64,000 nucleotides of DNA from Halobacteriovoraceae bacterium (GTDB taxonomy: Bacteria > Bdellovibrionota > Bacteriovoracia > Bacteriovoracales > Bacteriovoracaceae), in contig PAVS01000012.1 in the NCBI GenBank assembly GCA_002713145.1, positions 30,473 through 94,472 of the forward strand, written 5' to 3'. The notes beneath the pieces are model-generated. The model searched no databases, was not told where the DNA came from, and worked only from the letters and a program-made list of their open reading frames with translations. A program made the translations under genes and the position numbers. Shown here one piece after another: positions 16,950-26,619 of this stretch; within the stretch, counting starts at the first letter, position 1; the number at the start of each line of letters is the position of its first letter.

Positions 16950-17888
16950 CTATGCACCGCTATCTAATTTCAGCTGTGGTCCCACCGGAACAATTCGCAT
17001 AGGATTAAGTGACTCATGGCTATAATAATAATGTTGTTTAATATGATGAAAGTCGGTGGTGGTTTTAAAAGCCTCCATATTATACAACTTACAAAGATAA
17101 CGTTGCAGAGTCGGATATTCAGATATTTTTTGTTTATTACATTTAAAATGAACATGATAAACAGCATCAAAGCGAACAAGGGTGGTGTAGAGTCTGATAT
17201 CTGCTTCAGTTAGAGTTTCCCCCACAAGAAATTGTCTTCCAGTGAGATGAGCTTCAAGTTTTTCCACACATTCAAAGAGAGCTTTATAATTTTTTTCATA
17301 AGCTTCTTGCTTACGAGCAAAGCCAGTTTTATACACGCCATTATTAAAATTATGATAAACATCTTCATTTATTTTATGAATTTCTTCCCGCAGATCTTCA
17401 GGATAAAAATCATCCTTAACCTCGGTAAATTCATTAAAACAAGAGTTGAGAATTCTTAAGATTTCAGCAGACTCGTTATTTACGATTGCATCTGATTTTT
17501 TATCATAAAGAATGGGAACAGTGACTCTTCCCGTAAAGTCTGATTTGACTTGCACATAAAGATCTTTGAGAAAATCTAAATTATGCACCTTGTCCCCGGT
17601 AGCTCCAGGGAAGTCATTGGCAAAGCTCCATCCCTTATCCAACATATGAGGATGCACGACAGAAACGTCGATCACATCCTCAAGCTTTTTAAGTTTACGC
17701 ATAATAAGAGTTCTATGGGCCCAAGGGCAGGCTAAGCTGACATAGAGGTGATAGCGATTTTTTTCGGCTGCAAAATCTTTCTCACCAATCCAGTCCCGAA
17801 ACTCTTGCTTTTGACGGTGAAATTCACCATCTTCTGTTTCCGGATTGACTGCTTGCTCTATCCATTTACCTGCTTTTAAATAACCCAT
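16950..17888 (-). CDS. yqjG: Glutathionyl-hydroquinone reductase (Xi-class GST)
   Basis: 312 residues, typical length. The N-terminal thioredoxin-like domain holds LACPWAHRT, with the catalytic Cys, followed by a helical GST C-terminal domain (LVGETLTEADIRLYTTLVRFD). It removes glutathione from glutathionyl-hydroquinones. AAAGGAG lies four bases before the ATG. It is 21 bases downstream of the PNPOx-like gene on the same strand and forms a redox operon with it and the DJ-1 gene. Confidence 0.9.
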   Translation of the reverse strand: MGYLKAGKWIEQAVNPETEDGEFHRQKQEFRDWIGEKDFAAEKNRYHLYVSLACPWAHRTLIMRKLKKLEDVIDVSVVHPHMLDKGWSFANDFPGATGDKVHNLDFLKDLYVQVKSDFTGRVTVPILYDKKSDAIVNNESAEILRILNSCFNEFTEVKDDFYPEDLREEIHKINEDVYHNFNNGVYKTGFARKQEAYEKNYKALFECVEKLEAHLTGRQFLVGETLTEADIRLYTTLVRFDAVYHVHFKCNKQKISEYPTLQRYLCKLYNMEAFKTTTDFHHIKQHYYYSHESLNPMRIVPVGPQLKLDSGA

Positions 17889-17909
17889 AAGCTCCTTTTA
17901 TATTTTATT

Positions 17910-18407
17910 CTAATGGAGTTGTGACCCTTCCACTGAAAATTGCTCTCCCAAATCTGCAGTTTTCCCCGTTGGAATACTAGCCAAGATTTCAAAAAACTCC
18001 ATAAAGGTGTTTTGATCAGAATACCAACATTCAGCATGTCTAATCTCAACCTCTATCAGATGAATACCTGGAGTGTCCAAGCCTTCTTCAAAGAATGCTT
18101 TGTGCATTTTGGAGAAGTGATCTTTCATAATATCTTTATCATTAGTAAGCCGGGCTCGTCCATTAATTGCGGCATACATATGCTCATCATTATTAGTAAA
18201 AGTCACCAGCACATCTGGGTTATGCAAAATATCTTCCGTTTTTTGCGTGTTAAATTGACTAAAGAAATAAAGATATTGATGTTCACCTTCTTTATTAGCA
18301 ATGGTCATGGGTCTTGCTTTAATTTTATCATTATAGGTAATAAGCATTCCATACTTAGTCTTATCTATGATTTTAAAAAGCTTACTCACATTTTCTTTAT
18401 TATCCAT
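17910..18407 (-). CDS. Pyridoxamine 5'-phosphate oxidase-like flavoprotein (general stress protein 26 type)
   Basis: 165 residues forming one split-barrel FMN-binding domain. Typical lines are YGMLITYNDKIKARPM, YLYFFSQFNTQKTEDI and VLVTFTNNDEHMYAAINGRA. Relatives bind FMN or F420, and the exact reaction is unknown. The start is set at the ATG with GGAG five bases upstream; the open frame extends twelve codons further without support. It lies between the DJ-1 and GST genes in the same operon. Confidence 0.85.
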   Translation of the reverse strand: MDNKENVSKLFKIIDKTKYGMLITYNDKIKARPMTIANKEGEHQYLYFFSQFNTQKTEDILHNPDVLVTFTNNDEHMYAAINGRARLTNDKDIMKDHFSKMHKAFFEEGLDTPGIHLIEVEIRHAECWYSDQNTFMEFFEILASIPTGKTADLGEQFSVEGSQLH

Positions 18408-18420
18408 ACAACTCTCCGTC

Positions 18421-18984
18421 TTATGCAGATTTAGAGTGAGCACCTTCTCTCACCTCTTCAATGACTTTAGAAATAAAAGCGGGCAGATCATCTGGGTTAC
18501 GACTGGTGACAACGCCATTATCAACAACAACTTCCTCGTCCACCCAATTAGCTCCAGCATTAATCATGTCTGTTTTAATTGATCCGTAAGAAGTTAATTT
18601 TCTATTTTTGGCAATTCCTGCTTCCGCTAATAACCAAGGACCATGGCAAATGGCACCAATTGGCTTAATTCTGTTTTCTTTTGAAAATGATTTAATAAAA
18701 GAAACCGCTTTTTCATTATTACGAAGGGAGTCTGGATTGATCACACCACCTGGTAGCACAAGAGCATCATAGTCGTCGGCATTCGCTTCACTCAAGGTTT
18801 TATCAACTTTAATTTCTTCTCCCCAATCACCATCTTTCCAAGATTTAATGCTTCCACTCTCAAGAGAGACAACATCAACAGTTGCACCTTCGTCTTTTAA
18901 AGCTTTATGAGGCTCAAAGAGTTCAGAGTGTTCAAAACCATTTGTAGCAAGTACGGCAATTCTTTTTCCTGATAATTTCGACAT
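18421..18984 (-). CDS. DJ-1/PfpI family protein
   Basis: 187 residues. A flavodoxin-like fold with the nucleophile elbow AICHGPW (Cys) and the family strings VLATNGFEHSELFEP and DALVLPGG. Family members are glyoxalases, protein or nucleotide deglycases, or stress-related peptidases. The start ATG follows AAAGGA by seven bases. A TATAAT on this strand near 19098-19103 may be its promoter. It heads a three-gene redox/stress operon. Confidence 0.88.
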   Translation of the reverse strand: MSKLSGKRIAVLATNGFEHSELFEPHKALKDEGATVDVVSLESGSIKSWKDGDWGEEIKVDKTLSEANADDYDALVLPGGVINPDSLRNNEKAVSFIKSFSKENRIKPIGAICHGPWLLAEAGIAKNRKLTSYGSIKTDMINAGANWVDEEVVVDNGVVTSRNPDDLPAFISKVIEEVREGAHSKSA

Positions 18985-19110
18985 ATTTTTTCCTTTGTTA
19001 AAGTTACTCAAATCAATTTAACAAAAGAAAATTTAAGAATCTTCCAATCCCTGTTGGTGAATGTGTAGAAAATTTAACACGAGGAAATGTCTAGGCTATT
19101 ATAGAACGTA

Positions 19111-19719
19111 TTAATTTTGATATTTAATACGAATCCCCTTCTCTTGGAAATCTCTGATATCGTATTGATTAAATTTATCATCATCTATGACGAGTAACAC
19201 CCTTGCTGTTCTCATAGTAGAGATGATCTCTCCGAAGTCTAAAAGGTCATAACGATTAAATTGTGTTTCACTTGAACGCATGGCCACAGAAATATTTCCC
19301 ATTCTTAGAAAGTCTTTAATATCATATCTATTAAAAATATTTTGAGTGTCTTTAAGCTGAATTCGAATATTTAATTTCAAAAAGTCTTTGATATCATACC
19401 TATTGAATCTGTTGGCGAGTCCAGTATGAATCCCAAGACTTATTCTCCCCAATTTTGCCAGGTCTTTGAGATCATAACGATTCAAACCTGTGGCACCTGC
19501 TGCATCAATCATAAGACGGGCACCTTTTCGAGAAAAATCTTTGATGTCATAACGGTTAAATGTTTCATCATCAATGCAAATTCTTAACTTTGATGTCTGC
19601 AAGATATTTAAAATTTCATATTTACTTAGACTTGTTTGACTGGTGCGAAGATCGCAAGCGTGACTATTAAATGCTACTAAGAAAGAAATAAGAGTCATTA
19701 AAATAAATTTCAGTTTCAT
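19111..19719 (-). CDS. Secreted FNRYDIKDF-repeat protein
   Basis: 202 residues. A signal peptide (KFILMTLISFLVAFNSHA) precedes Cys22. The mature protein is almost entirely built from repeats of 24-29 residues opening with [FL]N[RQ]YD[IL]xD[FL], at residues 54, 79, 105, 129, 154 and 183, and a degenerate one at about 32. Each pairs a short acidic/aromatic helix-like piece with a hydrophobic strand-like piece (RISLGIH, IRIQL, ISVAM), which suggests a small solenoid. I do not recognise the family. GGGGA five to six bases before the internal ATG decides the start; an ATG four codons earlier overlaps that site. Confidence 0.7.
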   Translation of the reverse strand: MKLKFILMTLISFLVAFNSHACDLRTSQTSLSKYEILNILQTSKLRICIDDETFNRYDIKDFSRKGARLMIDAAGATGLNRYDLKDLAKLGRISLGIHTGLANRFNRYDIKDFLKLNIRIQLKDTQNIFNRYDIKDFLRMGNISVAMRSSETQFNRYDLLDFGEIISTMRTARVLLVIDDDKFNQYDIRDFQEKGIRIKYQN

Positions 19720-19794
19720 ATATATCCCCATTTGAATGATCTATTTATAGAACTAACAAATGAATTTATCATTGAAAACTAGTGCGATTTGACA

Positions 19795-19832
19795 CTGAAG
19801 AAAAGAAGGCCCCTGCATGATGCAGAGGCCGA
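19795..19832 (-). terminator. Rho-independent terminator after the OmpA lipoprotein gene
   Basis: On the minus strand, a 10-bp stem GGCCTCTGCA / TGCAGGGGCC with one mismatch and a three-base loop (19808-19830), followed by TTCTTTTCTTC. Confidence 0.75.
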
Positions 19833-19855
19833 TCATTTAAATATATATCTTCAAA

Positions 19856-20503
19856 TTACTCCGACATTCTTTCAGAGTCTTCACCCATGGTAATGGCCAT
19901 TTCAACTCTTCTATTTTCAGCTCGACCTGAAGCTGTTGAATTATCAGCAATTGGATCCTTGGCAGCGAGCCCCATTGTTTTGATATTTTTAGCATTAACT
20001 CCGTTATTCACTAAAATAGACTTCACACTTTCAGCTCTTCTTTCAGAGAGTTTTTCATTAATACGTGTGGTTCCGGTAGAATCAGTATGTCCTAGGACGG
20101 TAATATTATTTTCGGGATATTTCTTTAAAATATCAGCCATTTTACGAAGTCTCTTTTGAGCTTCCGATGTCACTTGCGCTTTTCCCGTTTCAAAAGTTAT
20201 ATCGCCTTTGAGTTTAGTCACGATCCCTTGATCAGTACGTCTGGTTTCGGCCACCTCTCTCAATTCTTCAGCTTGCTTATCTAATTTCTTTCCATAAAGT
20301 CCACCGGCCACTGCACCCACGGCAGCACCTGCTGCGGCTGCTTTCTTATCGCCCTTAGATAAAAGTCCACCAGCAACTGCACCTACAAAACCACCAAGAG
20401 CAGCACCAGATTTTGTATTTTTGTGCTCATCCACACCATCTTCATTATGACTGGCACATCCTGCCAAGGCGATGACTAGCAACATCATTAGAATTTTTTT
20501 CAT
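19856..20503 (-). CDS. OmpA-family lipoprotein with glycine-zipper segment
   Basis: 215 residues. The lipobox is ALAGC. A Gly/Ala-rich zipper segment (about 32-70, GGFVGAVAGGLLSKG and GAAVGAVAGGLYGKK) can insert in the membrane. The C-terminal OmpA domain (about 100-205) carries the peptidoglycan-binding line VLGHTDSTGTTRINEKLSERR. The layout matches YiaD-type outer-membrane lipoproteins. It should tie the outer membrane to the cell wall. AAAGGAG precedes the ATG. Confidence 0.9.
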   Translation of the reverse strand: MKKILMMLLVIALAGCASHNEDGVDEHKNTKSGAALGGFVGAVAGGLLSKGDKKAAAAGAAVGAVAGGLYGKKLDKQAEELREVAETRRTDQGIVTKLKGDITFETGKAQVTSEAQKRLRKMADILKKYPENNITVLGHTDSTGTTRINEKLSERRAESVKSILVNNGVNAKNIKTMGLAAKDPIADNSTASGRAENRRVEMAITMGEDSERMSE

Positions 20504-20680
20504 CTTTTCTCCTTTGTTTATTAAATTCGGTGAAGCTTAACAAAACTAAGGCAGGCTTCTCAGCGCCAATTTGCGGTTATTTGATGTAATTTTGAACAAA
20601 ATTAATCTAAGGCACTGAATTTATTAAATCATTGACTTAATTTATCGGTGTTTGATATACCATACACACCAAGGACATTT

Positions 20681-22165
20681 ATGAGATTTTTATTACTATC
20701 TGTGCTTTTGATGAGCACAACTTTATACGCTATCGACATGGTCTCTCTAGGAGAGCGCCTTTTTCGAGAAGGGAGATTCTCTCAACATTTCTATCAGCAA
20801 TCCCAAGGAGATGTGAACCATTCCCTCAATGAAGGAAGTTCTGATTTAGAGATGATCGATTTGTTTGGAGTTGAACAGCCCTCACCTTTTCGTGGAGAAG
20901 CTAAAAGCTGCGCCAGTTGTCATATGAGTGATGAAGCTCAAACAATTGGGTCTCGTATATTTAATGAGTTTTCTGCCTTATCAAAAATTCCACTTCGCAC
21001 AGATAAACTGACTCATAGTCTTCGCAACACTCCTGGATTCTTTGGAATGGGAAGTAAGTTCGCTCAAAACAGAACCTCTCACTGGGATGGAGAATTTTTT
21101 GATCACTCAGAAACTGTTCTAGGTAATTTTACTGGGCGCAATATGGGTTGGCTTGGGCACGAAAGAAGAGCAGCTTATAAAAATATAGCAAAAGTCATAA
21201 AAAAAGATGATGGTACAAGTGAGTTAGCGCAAAAATATGGAGGAAGCTATCAGCAAAACATCCTTGATATTTCTGGGCAAAACGTTCAAAAACTAAACGA
21301 CTCCGATGTTATCAATATCGTCGTGGAAGCTGTCACCGCTTTTATGAATCAGCAAGATTTTCAAAAAAATGAAAAAGGTGAATACAATGGTTCTCCCTAT
21401 GATCAGTTTTTAATTGCCAATGGTATCGATACGGTTCCTAAAAATGGTGAAACGATCTTTGAATACACCGGAAGAGTAAGACTAGAACTTGCGGCCCTCA
21501 AATCTCCTCAGTTTATTAAAAAGAAGTTTTTTAAGTCTCATCAAAAAGAATTTGGTTTTGAACAAAAAGAATGGGAAGGATTAAAAGTCTTTTTTAATAT
21601 CACTGGAACTAACTCAAGAGGGTTGTGTATCGCTTGTCATACTCCACCTCTTTTCAGTGATCAGTTTTATTATAATATTGGTAGCACCCAATTTGAATAC
21701 GAAGATATCCATGGCATTGGAAGCTTTAATCAATTAGCCGCAACCCTTCCTTCTTATCAAGACAGAGGGAAGAAAAAATATGCTGACAGACCTACTTTGG
21801 CCGATGCTCAAAAAGTGGACCTGGGGCTTTGGAACTTTTTTGGCAGAAATAAAGACGTGACCAAACTCATAAAACAACGTCTATGTCGTGACCCAGAGAA
21901 TTGCCCTAACGAAAAGGCACTTCCTTTTATGTTAGCGCGAGTCAAAACTCCCGGACTCAGACAACTCAATTTATCAGCTCCTTACTTTCATCATGGGAAA
22001 CTCAATACGCTTAGAGAAGCAGTCGATCATTACCGTTTAGTTAATGAGGCTTCACGCCAAATGGATTTCGTAAACCTCGACCCACGTATGAGGAACTTAC
22101 GAATCGGTATAAGTGATGTGAGAAATTTAGAAGCATTTCTAAATGCCCTCAATGAAGAACTTTAG
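20681..22165 (+). CDS. Di-heme cytochrome c peroxidase family protein (CcpA/MauG-like)
   Basis: 494 residues. A signal peptide (RFLLLSVLLMSTTLYA) is followed by two heme-binding CxxCH sites: KSCASCHMSD and GLCIACHTPP. Length exceeds classical CcpA (about 330) and fits the larger MauG-like di-heme group. The role would be periplasmic peroxide reduction or oxidation of a protein or other target. The start is the ATG with AAGGA seven bases upstream. The stop almost meets the convergent SulP gene. Confidence 0.85.
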   Translation: MRFLLLSVLLMSTTLYAIDMVSLGERLFREGRFSQHFYQQSQGDVNHSLNEGSSDLEMIDLFGVEQPSPFRGEAKSCASCHMSDEAQTIGSRIFNEFSALSKIPLRTDKLTHSLRNTPGFFGMGSKFAQNRTSHWDGEFFDHSETVLGNFTGRNMGWLGHERRAAYKNIAKVIKKDDGTSELAQKYGGSYQQNILDISGQNVQKLNDSDVINIVVEAVTAFMNQQDFQKNEKGEYNGSPYDQFLIANGIDTVPKNGETIFEYTGRVRLELAALKSPQFIKKKFFKSHQKEFGFEQKEWEGLKVFFNITGTNSRGLCIACHTPPLFSDQFYYNIGSTQFEYEDIHGIGSFNQLAATLPSYQDRGKKKYADRPTLADAQKVDLGLWNFFGRNKDVTKLIKQRLCRDPENCPNEKALPFMLARVKTPGLRQLNLSAPYFHHGKLNTLREAVDHYRLVNEASRQMDFVNLDPRMRNLRIGISDVRNLEAFLNALNEEL

Positions 22166-22166
22166 C

Positions 22167-23633
22167 TTAAGTATCATTTTTTGATAACTTGACTCTATCT
22201 CCATTATTTTTTGATAACTGTCCAAGAAACTCATGACTGGCGGAGTCCATAAACTTAATATCAGTTGTGTCCACAATCACATCCCCCGAATGATCATCAA
22301 GTAAATTATTAAAGTGCTCTGAGACTTTAGGAAGTGAGAGAAAGGTCATGGCACCTTTAAAATTAACAGTCACCTCTGTCTTTGACTTGCTGGTTTCAAA
22401 TTCCAGTTGATTGAGTTTAATGATGAGCTGTAAGAGGGCCAAGATATATCCGATGATGACACCATATAAAAGATTGATGGTGACGATGCAAAATATAGTT
22501 GCGACATAGATGAAAACTTCAAACTTTCCAAACTCTGAAAATTTCTTTAATGCCTTTATGTCAAACAGTCTGTAACCGGTGTAGACCAGCACTGCTGCGA
22601 GCGCAGATGTGGGAATATAAGATAAGAGTTCTGAAAAAAAGAAGAGAAATAAAACGAGCCACAGCCCATGCATGATAGTGGAAGCTTTCGTTCTTCCTCC
22701 AAATTCAACATTGGCAGAACTTCTCACGATAACACCAGTAATAGGCATGGCACCAATAATACCTGCAACGGAATTTCCAACCCCTTGAGCGAATAGCTCT
22801 TTATTATAATCTGATTTATGATCTGGCTTCATGGTATCAACAGCTGTCACGCAAAGGAGTGTCTCTGTGGTTGCGACCAACGCCATACCTATCCCCGCTA
22901 AGACAATATCAAGATTGATAGTACTTAAAGAATTAAAACTCAAGAAATTCATTCCTTGAAGTAAATTGTCTGGAAGCTCAATAAAGTTAATACTTAACCC
23001 ACTCATATTAGCGATCAGGGAAACCACGACAACGGCTACGAGGGGGGCAGGAATGGGTAATTTTATTTTATCTCTCATATAACTCCAACTCCCTAGAATA
23101 AACAAAGTAATGATCCCTATCACAGCAGCTTGAATATGTTGAATAGGAAAGTCATCAGCAAAGATATCGATTATTGCTTGTGGAATAGTGATTAAGTTCA
23201 TGGTTCCTGTACTTTTTGGAGCATGATCAAGCATGACGTGAAATTGGGATGCAAAAATAAGGAGACCAATACCGGAGAGCATGCCTTTCACCACTGCTGG
23301 AGAAACTGCTTTGAAATAAATACCTGTTTTAAAAAAGAAACCTATGACTTGAGTCACCCCTGCGATGAGACACACGATTGCCAAAGCTTCTAACCCATGG
23401 ACATTAACGACTTCATAAACCATAACCGCCAGACCAGCTGCAGGTCCAGAGACTTGTAACGGGGATCCCGTAAGTGGCCCCACAACGAGCCCCCCAATAA
23501 TTCCGGCCAGTAAGCCTACGATAGGTGGTACTCCTGAAGCGAGTGCGATACCCAAACATAGAGGCAGCGCCACTAAAAAGACAACTAATGACGCTAAAAA
23601 GTCGTGGGAAATATTTCTTTTAAGAGAGTCCAT
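22167..23633 (-). CDS. SulP family anion transporter with STAS domain
   Basis: 488 residues. About 10-12 membrane helices with the SulP strings LCLGIALASGVPP, GPLTGSPLQVSGPAAG and a C-terminal cytoplasmic STAS domain (about 410-488, VDTTDIKFMDSASHEFL). It probably moves sulfate or bicarbonate; the SGPAAG form occurs in bicarbonate carriers such as BicA. AAGGAG precedes the ATG. No carbonic anhydrase gene is adjacent. Confidence 0.88.
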   Translation of the reverse strand: MDSLKRNISHDFLASLVVFLVALPLCLGIALASGVPPIVGLLAGIIGGLVVGPLTGSPLQVSGPAAGLAVMVYEVVNVHGLEALAIVCLIAGVTQVIGFFFKTGIYFKAVSPAVVKGMLSGIGLLIFASQFHVMLDHAPKSTGTMNLITIPQAIIDIFADDFPIQHIQAAVIGIITLFILGSWSYMRDKIKLPIPAPLVAVVVVSLIANMSGLSINFIELPDNLLQGMNFLSFNSLSTINLDIVLAGIGMALVATTETLLCVTAVDTMKPDHKSDYNKELFAQGVGNSVAGIIGAMPITGVIVRSSANVEFGGRTKASTIMHGLWLVLFLFFFSELLSYIPTSALAAVLVYTGYRLFDIKALKKFSEFGKFEVFIYVATIFCIVTINLLYGVIIGYILALLQLIIKLNQLEFETSKSKTEVTVNFKGAMTFLSLPKVSEHFNNLLDDHSGDVIVDTTDIKFMDSASHEFLGQLSKNNGDRVKLSKNDT

Positions 23634-23712
23634 TATAGCTCCTTATCCTAACGAGTACCATGCTCATGAGGCTCTAAAATTTAATACATAATTTAAAAGT
23701 TGAAATATCGAG

Positions 23713-23985
23713 TTAGGCTCTTTTTGGTGGCGGGAAAATTGGTTCAACATAAACCTTTTGGTGTTTTACACCTTCCCCTGTGAAACTTATTTTCTTCATA
23801 CAACTCATGAGTGATGGCTTTGATTGAATAATGAAATCCTCTGTTTCGGTTTCGCATTCCTCTACGATTTCAAATTCAATGAGCTCTCCAACGTATTTTG
23901 AGTCAAAATGACTGACTGTCTGTAAGCTAACAAACAGAGACAAAAAGAGACTCAAAACCTGAAAAAATGACTTAAAAAAGCTCAG
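23713..23985 (-). CDS. Small secreted protein of unknown function, probable CTG start
   Basis: 90 residues if started at the CTG that has AAGGAG six bases upstream. That start gives a good signal peptide (SFFKSFFQVLSLFLSLF) with a basic residue. No ATG or GTG is available; a TTG at 23955 is possible but has no ribosome site and loses the basic residue. The mature part is acidic with two Cys and a Pro/basic tail PPPKRA. No family recognised. Confidence 0.5.
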   Translation of the reverse strand: MSFFKSFFQVLSLFLSLFVSLQTVSHFDSKYVGELIEFEIVEECETETEDFIIQSKPSLMSCMKKISFTGEGVKHQKVYVEPIFPPPKRA

Positions 23986-24017
23986 CGCTCACTCCTTAAA
24001 AAAAATGAAAGAGTCTA

Positions 24018-24152
24018 CTACCTCTGGTGAACTTGTGGGTTGTAAGCTCTTACATAAGTTTCTTTTTTCTTTTCGTCGTCGCTAGTTTCTTTTTCTGAAC
24101 TAGCGCAACTAAAAATCAAAACACTTAGTACTGCCATCATAAGTGTCTTCAT
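24018..24152 (-). CDS. Small lipoprotein
   Basis: 44 residues starting MKTLMMAVLSVLIFSCASSE. The lipobox is IFSC. The mature part, about 29 residues, is highly charged (Glu, Asp, Lys). A strong AGGAGG lies five bases before the ATG. It is short of common gene-calling cut-offs but well supported by ribosome site and lipobox. It lies just upstream of the 23713-23985 gene, on the same strand. Confidence 0.65.
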   Translation of the reverse strand: MKTLMMAVLSVLIFSCASSEKETSDDEKKKETYVRAYNPQVHQR

Positions 24153-24384
24153 ACGCACCTCCTGTTAGTAAGCAGAATGCGAAACGGTCAACTAAATAAT
24201 AGCATGAAAAGTATAAATTTTAGCTTCGTTTAGATTATATCTATTTTAAAATGGTAAAAATTAAGAAGTATGAGTAGATAAGTACACAAGAGCGAAACAA
24301 GAAATTCATAAATAAACTTAGTCAAGATTTACCTAACTAGCTCCTTGAGCTTTTCTGTTTTATAATTTTTAAAAGGGAAAGATT

Positions 24385-25596
24385 ATGGAAGAGCAAGTAT
24401 CTCTTAGAGATACCCTGGCTAATCAAAGCAAGGTTTTAATTAAAGACCAGCGATATTTTATTATTGGAAAAATAGTCCATACGTTTGGATTTCTCGTTCA
24501 TCTCTCTTGGATCTTTCTTTTTTATTTCTTAGAGGCACCTCTGCTTGCCATTTTCAATATCTTCAGTGCTTTATGTTTTTTTGCCACTCTTAAAATGAAT
24601 CAAAGTGGAAAATACTTTCCGGCTATTCTTATCGCCGTCATAGAGGTGATTATTCATCAAGTTTTAGCGGTAAAACTGCTAGGAGTTGCAGCTGGGTTTC
24701 AATATTATTTAATCACAATTTTAATTGTCCCCTATCTAACAGAGCCAGCTCACAATGGGGCAAAGATGACTTTAAGCTCATTTGTGATTCTCATTTTTAT
24801 CACCCTCAATTTTTACTGTGCAAATATTGCACCTATCTATACGATTAATTCTCAAATACTCGACGCCTTTTATTTATTTAATGTGACTAGTGCTATGGTT
24901 CTCATCGCGTTTATTGGTTACTATTTTAATAAAGCTGTCACAGAAGCAGAAGATAACTTAGAAAAAGAACAAAAAAAATCTGATGAACTCCTTCATAATA
25001 TTCTTCCCCACTCTATTTGTGAAAGGATGAAAAATGGAAACAAAACCATTGCTGACAAGTGTTCACAAGTCTCTATTTTATTTTTAGATCTCGTCGGGTT
25101 TACCAAGTTATCCTCAAATAAAACCGCAGAGGAACTTGTAGACATCCTAAACGAAATTTTTACTCTCTTTGATAATCTTGCAGAAAAATATCATCTGGAA
25201 AAAATAAAAACCATTGGAGACTGCTATATGGTAGCCGCCGGCGTTCCTAAGGAGCGTCCTGATGATACTAAAAACATGATCCTTTTCGCCAGTGAGCTTA
25301 ATAAAACTCTTGATCAGTATAACGCAAGAACGGGTAATGATTTAAAGATGAGAGTGGGAATCAACACAGGAAATGTCGTGGCTGGAATTATTGGGAAAAA
25401 GAAATTCGTGTATGATCTATGGGGTGACACTGTCAATATAGCCTCTCGAATGGAGTCCCATGGGGAAGTGGGAAGAATTCAAGTTTCTCAGAATACGTAT
25501 GAACTCCTTAAAAATGACTTTGAGTTTGAGCCGCGAGGGCCTATCGAGATTAAAGGTAAAGGTCAAATGGAGACATATTTCTTAAAAAATGACTAG
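24385..25596 (+). CDS. Membrane class III adenylate cyclase
   Basis: 403 residues. About six membrane helices (30-180), a short coiled linker, the HNILP motif (LLHNILPHSI) that often precedes the catalytic domain, and the cyclase domain (about 215-400). Metal Asp residues lie in FLDLVGFT and TIGDCYM. Lys in EKIKTIGD and Asp in YDLWGDTVNIASR are the adenine-specific pair, so cAMP rather than cGMP is expected. The Asn and Arg of NIASR complete the active site. RBS AAAAGGGAAAG. A TATAAT lies only 19 bases before the ATG. Confidence 0.9.
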   Translation: MEEQVSLRDTLANQSKVLIKDQRYFIIGKIVHTFGFLVHLSWIFLFYFLEAPLLAIFNIFSALCFFATLKMNQSGKYFPAILIAVIEVIIHQVLAVKLLGVAAGFQYYLITILIVPYLTEPAHNGAKMTLSSFVILIFITLNFYCANIAPIYTINSQILDAFYLFNVTSAMVLIAFIGYYFNKAVTEAEDNLEKEQKKSDELLHNILPHSICERMKNGNKTIADKCSQVSILFLDLVGFTKLSSNKTAEELVDILNEIFTLFDNLAEKYHLEKIKTIGDCYMVAAGVPKERPDDTKNMILFASELNKTLDQYNARTGNDLKMRVGINTGNVVAGIIGKKKFVYDLWGDTVNIASRMESHGEVGRIQVSQNTYELLKNDFEFEPRGPIEIKGKGQMETYFLKND

Positions 25597-25635
25597 ATTT
25601 TAGACAGAGATTGATTTTCTACAAATATTCTTTAT

Positions 25636-26619
25636 ATGACTCGTATATCCAACTATAATCTCATCATGAAAATTTTCACTCATGCAGTTAGGTATTTCGG
25701 CTTCCCTGTTTTACTGATCTTAGTTAGTGTCAGCTCATTTTTATTGATTCAACAAGGGTATAACAAAGGTCTTATCCTCACCCTTTTAAGCTTGGCTACA
25801 TTTGTCACTCTCTGGTGGTTAGAACATCTTATTCCCTACCAAGAAAAATGGAATGGCAATAAAAAGACGATAAAAGACGATTTAGTTCATACTTTTTTTG
25901 GAACTGGTTTTGGTGCTCACTTAGGAAATACGTTAAATCAATTTCTTATCCTCATCCTAGCAGGGCAGATACAAGATAGCTCAAATCCCCTGGATATCTG
26001 GCCTCACTCTTGGCCCTTGTGGTTACAAGCAGTGGTTGTTCTTCTTGTGGCTGATTTAGGGAGATATATCCAACATCGGCTTCACCATCACTATACATGG
26101 TTGTGGAAGTTCCATGAGCTTCATCATAATTCACGAGAGCTCAATGTTTTTAAAACGTCGCGAAGTCATCTTATGGAAAGAGTCCTTCAGCAGATATGCA
26201 TGTATGGCCCCTTGTTAATTTTGGGTGCCCCTCCTGAAGCTCTTCTTTTATTTGTCATCCCTAATAGTTTTTTAGGGCTGTTTGCTCATAGCAATGTGGA
26301 CTTTAGATTGGGTAAGCTTGAGTACTTCTTTATGGGCCCTCATAGCCATAGATTACACCATAGTATTGATATGGAAGAAGGAAACTCTAACTTTGGAAGT
26401 GCGACTGTTATCTGGGACCATGTGTTTGGAACATTTGTGACTCGAAAGAACCATTCTCTGATTGAAGTTGGTGTTCAAGGTAAATCGGGGAACGATTCCT
26501 TTTTCTATGAAATTATTTGGCCATTTATGGATCTCTTTAACGGTCTTAAAAGTTATATAGAACCAAAAATTCCGCAGCCAATAAAACTTAAAAAAAATCA
26601 AAAAAATCCTAAGAATTAA
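25636..26619 (+). CDS. Fatty acid hydroxylase / sterol desaturase family membrane protein
   Basis: 327 residues. Several membrane helices and the histidine clusters of the di-iron family: HRLHHH, HELHH and HSHRLHH. It would hydroxylate or desaturate a lipid using oxygen. No clear ribosome site precedes the ATG at 25636 or the later ATG at residue 11, so the start is uncertain. It follows the cyclase by 39 bases. Its 3' end overlaps the convergent ABC-F gene by 11 bases. Confidence 0.85.
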   Translation: MTRISNYNLIMKIFTHAVRYFGFPVLLILVSVSSFLLIQQGYNKGLILTLLSLATFVTLWWLEHLIPYQEKWNGNKKTIKDDLVHTFFGTGFGAHLGNTLNQFLILILAGQIQDSSNPLDIWPHSWPLWLQAVVVLLVADLGRYIQHRLHHHYTWLWKFHELHHNSRELNVFKTSRSHLMERVLQQICMYGPLLILGAPPEALLLFVIPNSFLGLFAHSNVDFRLGKLEYFFMGPHSHRLHHSIDMEEGNSNFGSATVIWDHVFGTFVTRKNHSLIEVGVQGKSGNDSFFYEIIWPFMDLFNGLKSYIEPKIPQPIKLKKNQKNPKN

